DNA of 64,000 nucleotides from Siphonobacter curvatus (GTDB lineage: Bacteria > Bacteroidota > Bacteroidia > Cytophagales > Spirosomataceae), in the NCBI RefSeq assembly GCF_002943425.1, contig NZ_PTRA01000005.1, positions 248,001-312,000 on the forward strand. The letters are read 5' to 3'. Shown in pieces: positions 53,226 through 63,300 of the stretch. The translations under genes and the position numbers were made by a program. Every line of letters begins with the position of its first letter. The stretch's first letter is position 1. Under the pieces are notes generated by a model, which was not told where the DNA came from, searched no databases, and worked only from the letters and a program-made list of their open reading frames with translations.

Positions 53226-53621
53226 TTACGCGTTGGGTTGCATATAGAAAAACTCCCACAAGTGGCCATCCGGATCCTGAAAGCCGTGCTGGTACATAAA
53301 TCCCATGTCCTGAGCGGGCATGGGCGTGGTTGCTCCAGCCCCCAGAGCTTTCTGGATTATGTCATCGACGGCCGCCCGGCTTTCGAGGGAGAGGGATACG
53401 ATTACTTCAGCGGTTTGTTTGGCATCGGCTACGGATTTTTTGGTAAACGTCTGGAAAAAGGGCTCCACCAGCAGCATAACGTAAATGGTATCACTGATGA
53501 CCATACACGTAGCATTTTCGTCCGTATACTCCGGATTAAATGAATAGCCCAGTTGCGTAAAAAAGGTGACGGAAGGTTCAAGGGCTTTTACGGGCAGGTT
53601 TACAAAGATTTGCGTAGCCAT
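53226..53621 (-). CDS. VOC family (glyoxalase/bleomycin-resistance-like) protein
   Basis: A 131-residue vicinal-oxygen-chelate protein from the ATG at 53621: two beta-alpha-beta-beta modules, with IFVNLPVKALEPSVTFFTQL, ATCMVISDTIYVML, and the second-module DMGFMYQHGFQDPDGHLWEF that holds the metal-ligand positions. The family includes glyoxalases, dioxygenases and fosfomycin/bleomycin resistance proteins, and the reaction here is unknown. The in-frame extension to 53648 adds MQKQKHTEP, which is not family-like. Confidence 0.87.
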   Translation of the reverse strand: MATQIFVNLPVKALEPSVTFFTQLGYSFNPEYTDENATCMVISDTIYVMLLVEPFFQTFTKKSVADAKQTAEVIVSLSLESRAAVDDIIQKALGAGATTPMPAQDMGFMYQHGFQDPDGHLWEFFYMQPNA

Positions 53622-53715
53622 AGGTTCAGTATGTTTTTGTTTTTGCAAACCTAAGCCCCTTTTTTCCAGCGAATACTGGCTAAAACCGACAATTTGCCGG
53701 GCTGATTCCGACAGC

Positions 53716-54441
53716 TTAGTCCGGCTGAATAAACCGGTAGAGATACGGAGCTTTGTGAGCTTTGCCCGTATACGTCTTCTCTAATCGCTGCAAAATTCCT
53801 AGGCTCAGCATGCGTCGCTGAAAACTCGATCGATTCAGTGGCTCCCCCAGTACCGTTTCGTAAAGCCGTTGCAGCGTGTGCATGGTAAAAGCTTCTTCCA
53901 GCAGATTAAACCCAATGAGTTTCCGATCCAGCGTTTCCCGAAGCGTTTCCAGGGCTTTGGCTACAATGTTTTCGTGGTCGAGCATCAGCGAAGGCAGCTG
54001 ATTTAGTTCGTACCAGGCACAGCGATCGGCCATCGCGTCGGGCTGAGGTACGGCTCGGGTAAAGTCTACCAGAGCGTAATACCCTACCGTTATAAACCGA
54101 CGTAACAGCCAATGGTCCGGTTGTGCCGCGTGCCCTTTCGCTTGCATAATCTGAGCAAGCGGAGCTGGATCGTACCGCTGCAGACTTCCGAAGGTATGAA
54201 ACTGTTCGAGGTAAATATCGGTCAGGCCCGTTCGCTGAGCCAGCACGCGGCGGGCGGCAGACTCCAGATCTTCCTTTTCGCGGACAAATCCGCCCGGTAG
54301 GGCAAACAAATCCGTGTTTTTGTACTCCAGAATCAGAATTTTAAGTTCCTGATCGTGAAAACCGAAAATGACAAAATCCAGAGCCAGACCCGGCAAAAAC
54401 CCTCGTCCATCAGGGTTGGTCTCATCCGTCGCAGTAGTCAT
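53716..54441 (-). CDS. Nudix-type transcriptional regulator (NrtR/AraR-like)
   Basis: A 241-residue protein from the ATG at 54441. The N-terminal Nudix domain reads LALDFVIFGFHDQELKILIL and ALPGGFVREKEDLESAARRV. The Nudix box is degenerate: the catalytic R-E-x-x-E-E is replaced by RRVLAQR, so hydrolysis is unlikely. The C-terminal winged helix has AFTMHTLQRLYETVLGE and NRSSFQRRMLSLGILQRLEK. This two-domain plan is that of NrtR and of Bacteroidota sugar regulators (AraR type). It is divergent from the carboxylesterase, and a 25-bp palindrome lies between them, the natural operator. Confidence 0.88.
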   Translation of the reverse strand: MTTATDETNPDGRGFLPGLALDFVIFGFHDQELKILILEYKNTDLFALPGGFVREKEDLESAARRVLAQRTGLTDIYLEQFHTFGSLQRYDPAPLAQIMQAKGHAAQPDHWLLRRFITVGYYALVDFTRAVPQPDAMADRCAWYELNQLPSLMLDHENIVAKALETLRETLDRKLIGFNLLEEAFTMHTLQRLYETVLGEPLNRSSFQRRMLSLGILQRLEKTYTGKAHKAPYLYRFIQPD

Positions 54442-54501
54442 ACGTAACACTCTTTATCGTTTCTTTTTTACAAAATTTGTTCGATTCAAGGGCATTTTCT
54501 A

Positions 54502-54526
54502 TTATTGTTGCACTGTGCAACAATAA
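54502..54526. promoter_or_regulatory. Perfect 25-bp palindrome, candidate operator
   Basis: TTATTGTTGCAC (54502-54513), a central T, then GTGCAACAATAA (54515-54526). It lies in the 148-base divergent region between the Nudix regulator and the carboxylesterase, with no T tract, so an operator is more likely than a terminator. Confidence 0.65.
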
Positions 54527-54589
54527 AGCATTTCTCTGATTTTTCAAAAAGCCCAATCGATTACTTCATGCGTTAAACAGCCTCTTGCG

Positions 54590-56212
54590 ATGATGAAAAC
54601 AATGCTTACCTTTTTACTGATGGGAACGACGCTGGCCTTTGCCCAGACGTCGAAAGCTCCTCAGATTAAAACCCAGAACGGAGTCGTCGAAGGAACCGTC
54701 GAAGCCAGTGGGATTCGTTCGTTCAAGGGCATTCCCTTTGCTCAGCCCCCCGTGGGCGATCTACGGTGGAAAGAACCTCAGCCCGTTAAAAACTGGGAAG
54801 GCGTGCACAAAGCGGATCATTTTAGCCCTGCTGCCATGCAGCGAGCCTTGTTTGGGGACATGAACTTTCGTTCGAACGGAACGAGTGAAGATTGTCTGTA
54901 CCTGAATGTATGGACGCCGGCGAAAAAAGGGAATGAAAAACTGCCCGTACTGGTGTATTTCTACGGCGGTGGCTTCATGGCCGGCGATGGCTCCGAGCCG
55001 CGTTATGACGGCGAAAGCATGGCCCAAAAGGGTATCGTTGCCATTACCATCAATTATCGGCTCACCGTTTTTGGCTTTCTGGCTCACCCCGAGTTGACGA
55101 AAGAGTCACCACACCATTCGTCCGGTAATTACGGACTTATGGATCAACAGGCGGCTTTACGCTGGGTGAAGGCCAATGTTGCCGCTTTCGGAGGCGATCC
55201 GAACAAAGTAACCATTGCTGGCGAATCGGCTGGCTCTATTGCGGTAAGTGCCCAGATGGCCTCGCCAGGTTCCAAAAATCTGTTTGCTCAGGCGATTGGT
55301 GAAAGTGGTTCGCTGATGGGTACGCTCTCACCGGTTTCCCTGGCTGAGGCGGAAAAGAAAGGCAGTCAGTTTGGCGAATCCATCGGGGCTCCATCTTTGG
55401 CTGCCCTGCGGGCCCTGCCGGCGAAAGAATTACTGGAAGCGACCGCAAAGGCAGCTCCTGGCAGCTTTCCCATCACTATCGACGGTTACTTTTTCCCGAA
55501 ACCCGTCAGCGATATTTTTGCCGCGGGTGATCAGGCTCAAGTACCCCTGCTACTGGGCTGGAACTCGGAGGAAATGAATTATCGGGCCCTATTGGGTCCG
55601 CAAGCCCCTACCGTAGAAAACTACAAAAAGGCCGTCCAGGGGCGTTTAGGTGCTTCGGCTGATGACATTTTGAAAGCTTATCCCGTGACTTCAGATGCTC
55701 AGGTAGAAGAAGTAGGTACGGCTCTGGCGGGTGATCTTTTCATTGGCTACAGCACCTGGAAATGGGCGGATTACCACATGAAAACCAGCAAACAGCCCGT
55801 GTACCGTTACCTATATACCCAGCCGCGTCCCGCGATGCGGCCTGAAATGGGCAACGCTCAGCCCGGACTGGCCGGAGGCGTAGTGAAGAATACGGATCCC
55901 GCTACCAAACCCGCCCCGGCGGCTAAGGGTGCCGTCCACTCGGCTGAAATTGAGTACGCCATGGGCAATCTGGCCACCAACAAAGTGTACGCCTGGACGG
56001 ATGAAGATTACAAAGTGTCCAAAACCATGCAAAATTACTTTGCTAATTTTATCAAAACGGGCAATCCCAACGGAGCTGGCTTACCCAAATGGACGCCCGC
56101 TACGGAAAATAAGGTGTACGTCATGCACATTGGTGCCAAGACCTTTGAGCAACCCGAGCAGCAACGCGAGCGGTATCTGGCCATTGATGAAATGTCTAAG
56201 AAAGCTAAATAG
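54590..56212 (+). CDS. Secreted type B carboxylesterase
   Basis: A 540-residue esterase with signal peptide MMKTMLTFLLMGTTLAFAQ. Family landmarks: VVEGTVEASGIRSFKGIPFA, EDCLYLNVWTPAKKG, VYFYGGGFMAGDG (oxyanion hole) and the nucleophile segment FGGDPNKVTIAGESAGSIAV. LLGWNSEEMNYR follows, and the C-terminal HSAEIEYAMGN segment gives the catalytic His. It hydrolyses carboxylic esters of unknown identity in the periplasm. A hydrophilic insert near 440 (NTDPATKPAPAAKG) is noteworthy. It is divergent from, and probably controlled by, the Nudix-type regulator. Confidence 0.92.
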   Translation: MMKTMLTFLLMGTTLAFAQTSKAPQIKTQNGVVEGTVEASGIRSFKGIPFAQPPVGDLRWKEPQPVKNWEGVHKADHFSPAAMQRALFGDMNFRSNGTSEDCLYLNVWTPAKKGNEKLPVLVYFYGGGFMAGDGSEPRYDGESMAQKGIVAITINYRLTVFGFLAHPELTKESPHHSSGNYGLMDQQAALRWVKANVAAFGGDPNKVTIAGESAGSIAVSAQMASPGSKNLFAQAIGESGSLMGTLSPVSLAEAEKKGSQFGESIGAPSLAALRALPAKELLEATAKAAPGSFPITIDGYFFPKPVSDIFAAGDQAQVPLLLGWNSEEMNYRALLGPQAPTVENYKKAVQGRLGASADDILKAYPVTSDAQVEEVGTALAGDLFIGYSTWKWADYHMKTSKQPVYRYLYTQPRPAMRPEMGNAQPGLAGGVVKNTDPATKPAPAAKGAVHSAEIEYAMGNLATNKVYAWTDEDYKVSKTMQNYFANFIKTGNPNGAGLPKWTPATENKVYVMHIGAKTFEQPEQQRERYLAIDEMSKKAK

Positions 56213-56237
56213 AGCATCCACTTAACAATCATTTTTT

Positions 56238-56285
56238 AACCAAGGAGGAAGTACAGGTAATCCTGTACTTCCTCCTTGGTTTTTA
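56238..56285 (+). terminator. Strong intrinsic terminator after the carboxylesterase
   Basis: The 20-bp arms 56238-56257 and 56262-56281 surround the loop TAAT and are followed by TTTT. Confidence 0.85.
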
Positions 56286-56676
56286 TAGTACTTATCTGAC
56301 TATTAAAGGAATAAACATTCATACCTCAACTTAAACTTGAAACCATTTTTCTCAGGTATAATCAAATGATGAAACATACACGGGACTTTGCCGGAGCCGG
56401 GATTTGCTAAAAGAGGGAAGTAATGGCCTGCGTTTTCAGTAATCGCTCGTACCTAAGCGAGTGAGCGGTTGAGGCTACGACCAAGTATCGACCGTAAAAA
56501 TCGTTCACCCATCCCCAAGGTGCTTCAATAATAGCAGGCATTTGGTACGTAGTGGGAAGCGGCAAAGCTACACGTGCCGCTCTACACTCGGTAGTTTTTG
56601 CTTTCAAAGTGACAGGCTGTCCCTTTGGTTTTCGGAGGAATTCCTCATTTCTGTGAACCAGCGGCTACCTTTGTGT
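56286..56676. other. Intergenic region with the promoter of the helicase gene
   Basis: About 390 bases. TACCTTTG (56666-56673) fits the -7 consensus and ends only three bases before the ATG at 56677, implying a leaderless or very short-leader mRNA. The minus-strand frame 56407-56607 has no motif and is not called. Confidence 0.45.
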
Positions 56677-58572
56677 ATGGATTATTTTAAAAAGCTACTG
56701 GAATTACTCCAGATCGAGCGGGAAGAAGATCGGCAGTCGTATTTAAAACTGACCGAATCTACCTCCGTCAGCGAGCGGAGAGCTGCCGGCTTGAGCTGGT
56801 ACCCACTGGCCATCCGGGGTTCAGAAATGAGTCGCGGCGATTATTTGACGGTGGAATTAGAGCGAACCACGCATCAGGATATACCTCATCAGTTCCGCTT
56901 CGGTATGCCAGCGGTACTGTTTTCCAACCATGATCCTAAGGAGGATCGCGTCGAGGGCATTGTTGCCCACCAAAGTGGCAACCGTCTTCGTCTAACGCTC
57001 CGGACAGATGAGTTGCCCGAATGGTCCCGCCAGGGCAAACTGGGCATTGACCTGCTCTTTGATGACAATAGCTACGAGGAAATGCAGAATGCCCTGAAAA
57101 TGGCGGATCAACGGAGCGACAAACCCGACGGCTCATTGATTCGACTGTTGACGGGCTCGGCTTCTCCCACCTTTCGTACCGACGTTACGCTTAGCCCATT
57201 GCCGCGACTGAATCCGTTTCAGCAACAGGCCGTTGGAAAAATTCTGGCGGCGAATGAGCTGGCCATCGTTCACGGCCCACCGGGTACGGGTAAAACGACG
57301 ACACTCGTCCAGGCCATTAAAGCCCTCTGGCAACAAACGCACCAGAAAATTCTGGTAGTAGCTCCCAGTAATACGGCGGTGGATTTGCTCAGTGAAAAAC
57401 TAAGTGAAGAAGGCCTCAACGTACTACGGGTAGGCAATCCGGCCCGCGTATCACAGCGGTTGATGTCCCTGACGCTTGACCAGAAAATGGCCGAGCATGC
57501 CCGCACGAAAGAAATCAAAAACCTGAAGAAGCAGGCTCAGGAATACAAACGAATGGCCCATACCTACAAGCGAAACTTCGGTAAAGGTGAACGCGACCAA
57601 CGTAAGGCTCTCTTTGACGAGGCCCATCGCCTTATGAAAGAGGTCGATCAGAGCGAACAGTATATCATTGACGATCTGGTGGGGCGTACGCAGGTGATTA
57701 CGGCTACGCTTGTGGGAGCCAATCATTATACGGTTCGTAATCAAACCTTTCATACGGTAGTTATCGACGAAGCCGGACAGGCGCTGGAACCCGCCTGCTG
57801 GATTCCTATCCTTAAAGCTCAAAAGGTCGTACTGGCGGGCGACCACTGCCAGTTACCACCCACGGTAAAGTCCAAAGAAGCCGCCCGCCAGGGACTGAGT
57901 ACCACATTGCTTGAAAAATCCGTTGCTCTCCATCCGGAAGCCGTGGTACTGCTGGAGGAACAGTATCGCATGCACGAACAAATCATGGGTTTTTCCTCAA
58001 AACTATTCTATCAGGATCGGCTCATCGCTCATGCTTCGGTAGCTCACCGCCTCTTATTTCCCGGCGATGCTCCGCTGGCTTTTATCGATACGGCGGGCTG
58101 CGGGTTCGAAGAAAAACTGGAAGGGACCAGTTCGACCAACCCCGAAGAAGCGGCTTTTCTCATGCGGCATCTGGCTCAGTTGGTAGAACAGGTACGGGCC
58201 AGGGGCGGCGACTTTCCCAGCATTGCGGTCATTTCACCTTACAAACAACAAATCAGCGTGTTACAGGAGCAGTTTCAGCACACGGAATCTTTGCAAGCCG
58301 TAGCCGAGTACATTTCCATTAACACCATCGATAGTTTTCAGGGGCAGGAACGGGATGTGGTCTACATCAGCATGACCCGTAGTAATAGTGAAGGCGAAAT
58401 TGGCTTCCTTTCTGACATCCGTCGCATGAACGTAGCCATGACCCGGGCCCGTAAAAAGCTGGTCGTGATCGGGGATAGTGCGACGCTTTCACAACTTCCG
58501 TTTTACGCGGACTTCATCGCTTATGCGGAAAGCCATGAAGCGTACCAAAGTGCCTGGGAATTTATGGAATAA
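56677..58572 (+). CDS. Superfamily 1 DNA/RNA helicase (IGHMBP2/SMUBP-2-like, UPF1 type)
   Basis: A 631-residue helicase from the ATG at 56677. The N-terminal 170 residues form the beta-barrel domain of this group (GLSWYPLAIRGSEM, then GDYLTVELERTTHQD). RecA1 has the Walker A GPPGTGKTTTLVQAI and TVVIDEAGQALEPACW (Walker B, D-E-A-G), then VLAGDHCQLPPTV. RecA2 has LLEEQYRMHEQIM, INTIDSFQGQERDVVYISMT and MNVAMTRARKKLVVIGDSAT. It is a 5'-3' helicase on RNA or DNA by family. Frames extending to 56542 are rejected since they cross the promoter. Confidence 0.92.
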   Translation: MDYFKKLLELLQIEREEDRQSYLKLTESTSVSERRAAGLSWYPLAIRGSEMSRGDYLTVELERTTHQDIPHQFRFGMPAVLFSNHDPKEDRVEGIVAHQSGNRLRLTLRTDELPEWSRQGKLGIDLLFDDNSYEEMQNALKMADQRSDKPDGSLIRLLTGSASPTFRTDVTLSPLPRLNPFQQQAVGKILAANELAIVHGPPGTGKTTTLVQAIKALWQQTHQKILVVAPSNTAVDLLSEKLSEEGLNVLRVGNPARVSQRLMSLTLDQKMAEHARTKEIKNLKKQAQEYKRMAHTYKRNFGKGERDQRKALFDEAHRLMKEVDQSEQYIIDDLVGRTQVITATLVGANHYTVRNQTFHTVVIDEAGQALEPACWIPILKAQKVVLAGDHCQLPPTVKSKEAARQGLSTTLLEKSVALHPEAVVLLEEQYRMHEQIMGFSSKLFYQDRLIAHASVAHRLLFPGDAPLAFIDTAGCGFEEKLEGTSSTNPEEAAFLMRHLAQLVEQVRARGGDFPSIAVISPYKQQISVLQEQFQHTESLQAVAEYISINTIDSFQGQERDVVYISMTRSNSEGEIGFLSDIRRMNVAMTRARKKLVVIGDSATLSQLPFYADFIAYAESHEAYQSAWEFME

Positions 58573-58628
58573 CTTTCATTTCAAGCACTTATATGTGTTT
58601 CACTACATAAATACTTGAGGCATTTCGT

Positions 58629-58671
58629 AAAAAAGAGCGGATGAAAGGTTGACTTTCATCCGCTCTTTTTT
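58629..58671. terminator. 19-bp bidirectional terminator between convergent genes
   Basis: Arms 58629-58647 and 58653-58671 surround GTTGA, with A and T tracts at the two ends. Confidence 0.85.
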
Positions 58672-58701
58672 AGTTTCTCTACCAACGATCTGGCCTCAGG
58701 C

Positions 58702-60270
58702 TTAAGCCTTGCCTTTCAACTCTATCGGTTCCAGATTTCGCCGGGCGGGGCCCGTCAGTACCGTTCCGTCCGTATCAAAGCGGGCTCCGTGGCAGGGACA
58801 ATCCCAGCTTTTTTCGGAGTTATTCCAGTTGACAATGCAGTGCGTGTGCGTGCACACGGGACTAACCGCGTGGATGTCTCCCGACGGGTCTTTATAGATG
58901 GCCACTTTCTGTCCCGAAAATTCAGCTACCATCCCACTGTCGTTTTGAAGCTGATCGAGTGAATCCAGTTCTTCGGTAGAAAAACGATCGGCGACAAAAC
59001 GGTAGGCGACATCGGCATTTTCTTTGATAAATTCGGAAGCGGCGGCCAGGGGTTTTACCCGACCCGGATCATACAGGGCTGCTGACGGATTTTCTTTCCC
59101 CAGCACGAGATCACTCAGAATTTTCCCTGCTAGCGTACCCAGAATCATTCCGTTTCCGTTGTAACCCGTTCCCGTAAAGATCCCTTCCGAAAAGCCGGGC
59201 AGTTTGCCAATGTAAGGCAGTCCATCCACGGGCATATAGTACTGGGCCGACCAGCGGTAAGCTACCGAATCCACCTCGTAGTACTGCCGCACGTAGGCTT
59301 CCAGCTCAGCAAAAGAAGCTTCAGGATCGCCGTGACCGGTTTTATGGTCCGCTCCACCCACAACCAGATACTTCTGGCCCTCGATTACGTGCGAACGAAA
59401 GTAGTGGTAGGGATCCTGCATATCGTACACCAGGGCGTCGGGGTAAGCCTTGTCTTTCAGGGTAACGGCCAGTACGTAACTCCGGTACGGTGCTGCCTCA
59501 AAGTGCAGGGGATTGACTCCGCCGGGTGGAATGTGCGTGGCGTAAATGATTTGCTTGGCTTTCAGGATACGGCTTTCGGACTCGGCTTCGTGGTAGCCGT
59601 CCTTCTGCGTCGTTTGTTCGATCCGGGTGTTTTCCAGAATAACCCCGCCAGCTTTAACAAACACTTCGCGTAAACCCATCAGGTATTTCAGGGGATGAAA
59701 CTGAGCCTGATCGTCGATGGTAATGACCTTCACCGTTGGTATGGGCACGGGAGCTTCGGGAGCCAGACGAGCCTTCACTCCTACTTTCACCGCACTTTGA
59801 AACAGGCTGTCGAGTTCCTTGAGCTGCTTTTCTTCATCGGCGTACACAAAGCCCTGCTTTCGTTCAAAATCACAGTCAATTTTATACGTTTGGACCCAGT
59901 CCTGAATCGTGGACACAGCTCCGGCAATATCATCGGCAAATTGCTGGGCCGCCTCGGCCCCAAAATCATTCTCCACTTCCGCGTACGTAGTATCGGCAAA
60001 GGTGTTGATGTGGGCCGTGGTTCCTCCGGTCGTTCCATAACCCAGGTTATGAGCATCGACGAGCAGGCATTTCTGTCCCTGTTGCTGTAGCAATACGGCG
60101 GCGGTAAGGCCAGTAATTCCTCCGCCGACAATGAGCGTGTCGTATATCGTTGATTCGTTGAAGGAAGGGGACTCAGTGCCCGCGTGTAATTTCGATTGCC
60201 AGAGACTTTCGTTCGCCCCGTCTCGGGGAGCCGTAAATACCTCGTTTTTTGTGAGCTCGATCCCATTCAT
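58702..60270 (-). CDS. DadA-like FAD-dependent oxidoreductase with C-terminal Rieske domain
   Basis: A 522-residue fusion. The FAD-binding start reads TLIVGGGITGLTAAVLLQQQ, with YGTTGGTTAHINTFADTTYA after it. The DAO core has QYYMPVDGLPYIGKLPGFSE and FTGTGYNGNGMILGTLAGKI. The C-terminal 90 residues form a Rieske domain with CTHTHC and CPCHGARF, the C-x-H...C-x-x-H ligand pairs of a [2Fe-2S] cluster. This fusion is known in several bacteria. It probably oxidises an amine or related small molecule with electrons passing to the Rieske centre; the substrate is unknown. Confidence 0.93.
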   Translation of the reverse strand: MNGIELTKNEVFTAPRDGANESLWQSKLHAGTESPSFNESTIYDTLIVGGGITGLTAAVLLQQQGQKCLLVDAHNLGYGTTGGTTAHINTFADTTYAEVENDFGAEAAQQFADDIAGAVSTIQDWVQTYKIDCDFERKQGFVYADEEKQLKELDSLFQSAVKVGVKARLAPEAPVPIPTVKVITIDDQAQFHPLKYLMGLREVFVKAGGVILENTRIEQTTQKDGYHEAESESRILKAKQIIYATHIPPGGVNPLHFEAAPYRSYVLAVTLKDKAYPDALVYDMQDPYHYFRSHVIEGQKYLVVGGADHKTGHGDPEASFAELEAYVRQYYEVDSVAYRWSAQYYMPVDGLPYIGKLPGFSEGIFTGTGYNGNGMILGTLAGKILSDLVLGKENPSAALYDPGRVKPLAAASEFIKENADVAYRFVADRFSTEELDSLDQLQNDSGMVAEFSGQKVAIYKDPSGDIHAVSPVCTHTHCIVNWNNSEKSWDCPCHGARFDTDGTVLTGPARRNLEPIELKGKA

Positions 60271-60376
60271 GACGTCGTGGATTAGTGGTTAGATAAGCTC
60301 TAGCTTAATAAAACCATACCACTTTTACGATAGATTCGGCAGTCATAGGCCGAACCGTCCTGATTACCGTACCAGA

Positions 60377-63300
60377 CTATACGGGTGGACTGTCCGGCAG
60401 AAACACCTGAAAGGTAGCTCCCTGCCCCGGTTGACTCTGAGCGGTAATGTAGCCCTGGTGGTTTTCGGCAACTTTCCGGCACAGGGCCAGCCCAATACCC
60501 GTACCCAGGTAATTGTCCCGGCTATTGAGTCGCTGGAAAATCTGAAAAATCTGCTCTTTGTATTCCTCTTCGAAGCCAATCCCGTTATCGCTAACATCCA
60601 GCCGGATATAGGTTCGAAAAGGAGAAAGCTGAGGTAGCATGGCCATTTCTTCAGCCGTAGCTTTCTGGGCCCGTATTTCAACCCGGGGATCTTGCTTCGG
60701 CTTCTGAAACTTAATAGCGTTAGAGAGTAGATTCTGTAACAACTGCGTAAGTTGACGAGGATTTCCCCAAACCGTTGGTAAAGAACCCATGACGAGTTCT
60801 ACCTTTTTTTCCTGGAGGGGCACTTCCAAATCCAGTAGCACTCCATCCAGCAATTCCCGGAGTTCGACGGCTTTTTGTTCCAAGCCCTGGGTACTCGTCA
60901 AACGAGAGTACTCCAGCACATCTTTTACCAACATCGACATACGATCCGCCGTCGACTGAATGCGATGCAGTAAATTCAGGCCTTGTTCTGTTAACCCGCC
61001 GGCATGACGTTCAGCCAGGATTGAACTGAAGGTCTGTATTTTTCGTAACGGCTCCTGTAAATCGTGACTGGCCGCATAAGCAAACTGCTGAAGATTATTG
61101 TTGCTCAGAGTTAATTCCTGATTAAGCTGATCGAGCTCCAGCGTACGTTCGGCCACCCGTTCTTCGAGCTGGCTGGCTAATAACTGGTACTGTTTCTGGC
61201 TCTTTTCCAAAGCTTTCTGAGCCGTCATCTGCTGGGTTACGTCTACGGCCATATTCAAAATGGCGTATACCTCGCCGAATTCGTTTCGCAGGGGCTTGTA
61301 GGTAAAGTTATAGTAGCCCCTTTGCATCCGACCATCAATCACCAGATCCACCGGATCGGCCTGGGCATGGTACGCTTTTCCGGAGGTAAATACGTCGTCC
61401 AGAATTTTCAAAAACGGTTGTCCTTCCAGTTCGGGCAGAGCTTCCGGTAATTTTTTGTTCAGAACAGTTTTGTCTTTTCCCCAAAGCTTAATCATCGCTT
61501 CATTCACCAACTCTACCTGTAATTCACGGCCTTTATAAAGACCCGTAGCCATGGGAGCTTCTTCGATGAGTTTGCGGAAACGACGTTCACTGGCTTCCAG
61601 GGCTAATCGAATGCGTACCTGTTCCGTTACTTCCGTAGCGATCACCATTACGCCACTGATATGCCCCTCAGCCTCACGAAGGGGAGCATAGACAAAATCG
61701 AAGTAACAATCCTGTAATACACCCCCGCGTTCGAGGCGGGCCAGCGTGCTGATTCCGTAATGAGCTTGCCCGGTATCGTATACGCCTTCCAGCAATTGCA
61801 TAAACGGTTGTCCTTCAATTTCAGGCAGGGCCTGGGTCAGCGGTAGCCCGATCACGGCTTTCGTCTTCCCCCAAAGTTCCAGAATCTGGGCATTTGCCGT
61901 TTCAATCACCATGGAAGGTCCCGTCAACAAACTAATAGCCACGGGAGCCTGATGAATGATGGACTGCAAGCGATCCTGACTATTGAGCAATTGTAACTGG
62001 GCCTCGACTGTACTAGTCACGTCGAGAATAGCTCCAACGTATCCCGTAAATTTACCCTGATCATTGTATTGGGGACTTCCCGAACAATCTACCCAGCGAA
62101 TAGTGCCGTCGGTATGAAAAATCCGAAATTGATTTTTATGATTACGCTTAACGTGAAAATCAGCCAGAAAACGCTCTGCCGCCTGGGAGCGGTCTTCCTC
62201 GACCACGTAATCCAGCCAGCCAAAGCCTAGGTGCTTGGCTAGGGGTTGGCCGGTCCAGTCAATCCAACGCTGGCTTACATACGTAATGTGCAACTGGGCA
62301 TCCGTAATCCAGAGGGCCGCCGTGGAAGCAGTAGTTATATTGCGAAATAAGGCTTCACTTTCTTGCAGGGATTGCCGCGAGGCGATCTCCGCCCGCAGGT
62401 CATGAGCGGTAAAGAGTAAATTCAGCACCTGACCCTTCTTATCTCTGAGATACGAGGCTTTCATGTGAACGGGGATGGCATTTCCCGTAGGAAAACTCCG
62501 GAATGGCACATTACCCGCCCAGCGTCCTTCATTTTTCAGCGTAGGCAGAATCTCCTGCGTTAGAAGCCGATAGGCATCCGCCGAACAAAACTCCAGCAAA
62601 TTCATGCGTTTTACCTGGGGCAGGGTCAGCCCTGTCAGCTGTAATCCGTAGGGATTGACAAACAGTAAATTACCGTTCATATCGGCAATACCCATGCACT
62701 CTTCGCTACCGTTTACCAATGCTTTTAAGCGTTCATCCTCTTGCTGATGAATCACTTCATCGGTAATTTCCTGAACTATCCCTGCCAGCGATAAAGGCTT
62801 ACCATCGGTATCAAACGCATACGTTCCAATCACCCGGGCCCAGTGTAGGGAGCCATCTTTCCAGACAAAACGGGCTTCGTATTTCAGGTGCCCCGTTCGA
62901 TTAGCTTCCTGGTAGGCTTCCTCCCGAATGGGTTCGTCCTGAGGATGTAAACTCGAAATAAGGGTCTGACGCGTTAGCTCGGTACGGGATTCTCCGGTTA
63001 GTATTTCCGCCAGACGCGGCGTATAGGAAATGGCGTCCGTGGTCAGTAAAACGTAAAAGGAACCGGCCTTGGAGCTTTCCAAGGCAAGCTGGGCTAGGTT
63101 TTCAGCAGCCTGTACTTTTTGTTGGGCTTCCCGTTGGGAAGAAATATCCTGAGCGGTTCCCGAAAACCGGTACGCTTCCCCTTCTGCATTAAAATAAGCT
63201 TTCCCTTTGCAATGTAGCCATCGGAGGATCCCATCTTCGGCTCCAACGGTACGGAAAGAGACCTCATACTGTCCCCCGGAAGCGGGGTTTAAAGCCCAGG

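Noticed and set aside
56407-56607. Minus-strand frame of 66 codons between the esterase and the helicase
   Set aside because: No family pattern or promoter; the region is better explained as upstream sequence of the helicase.
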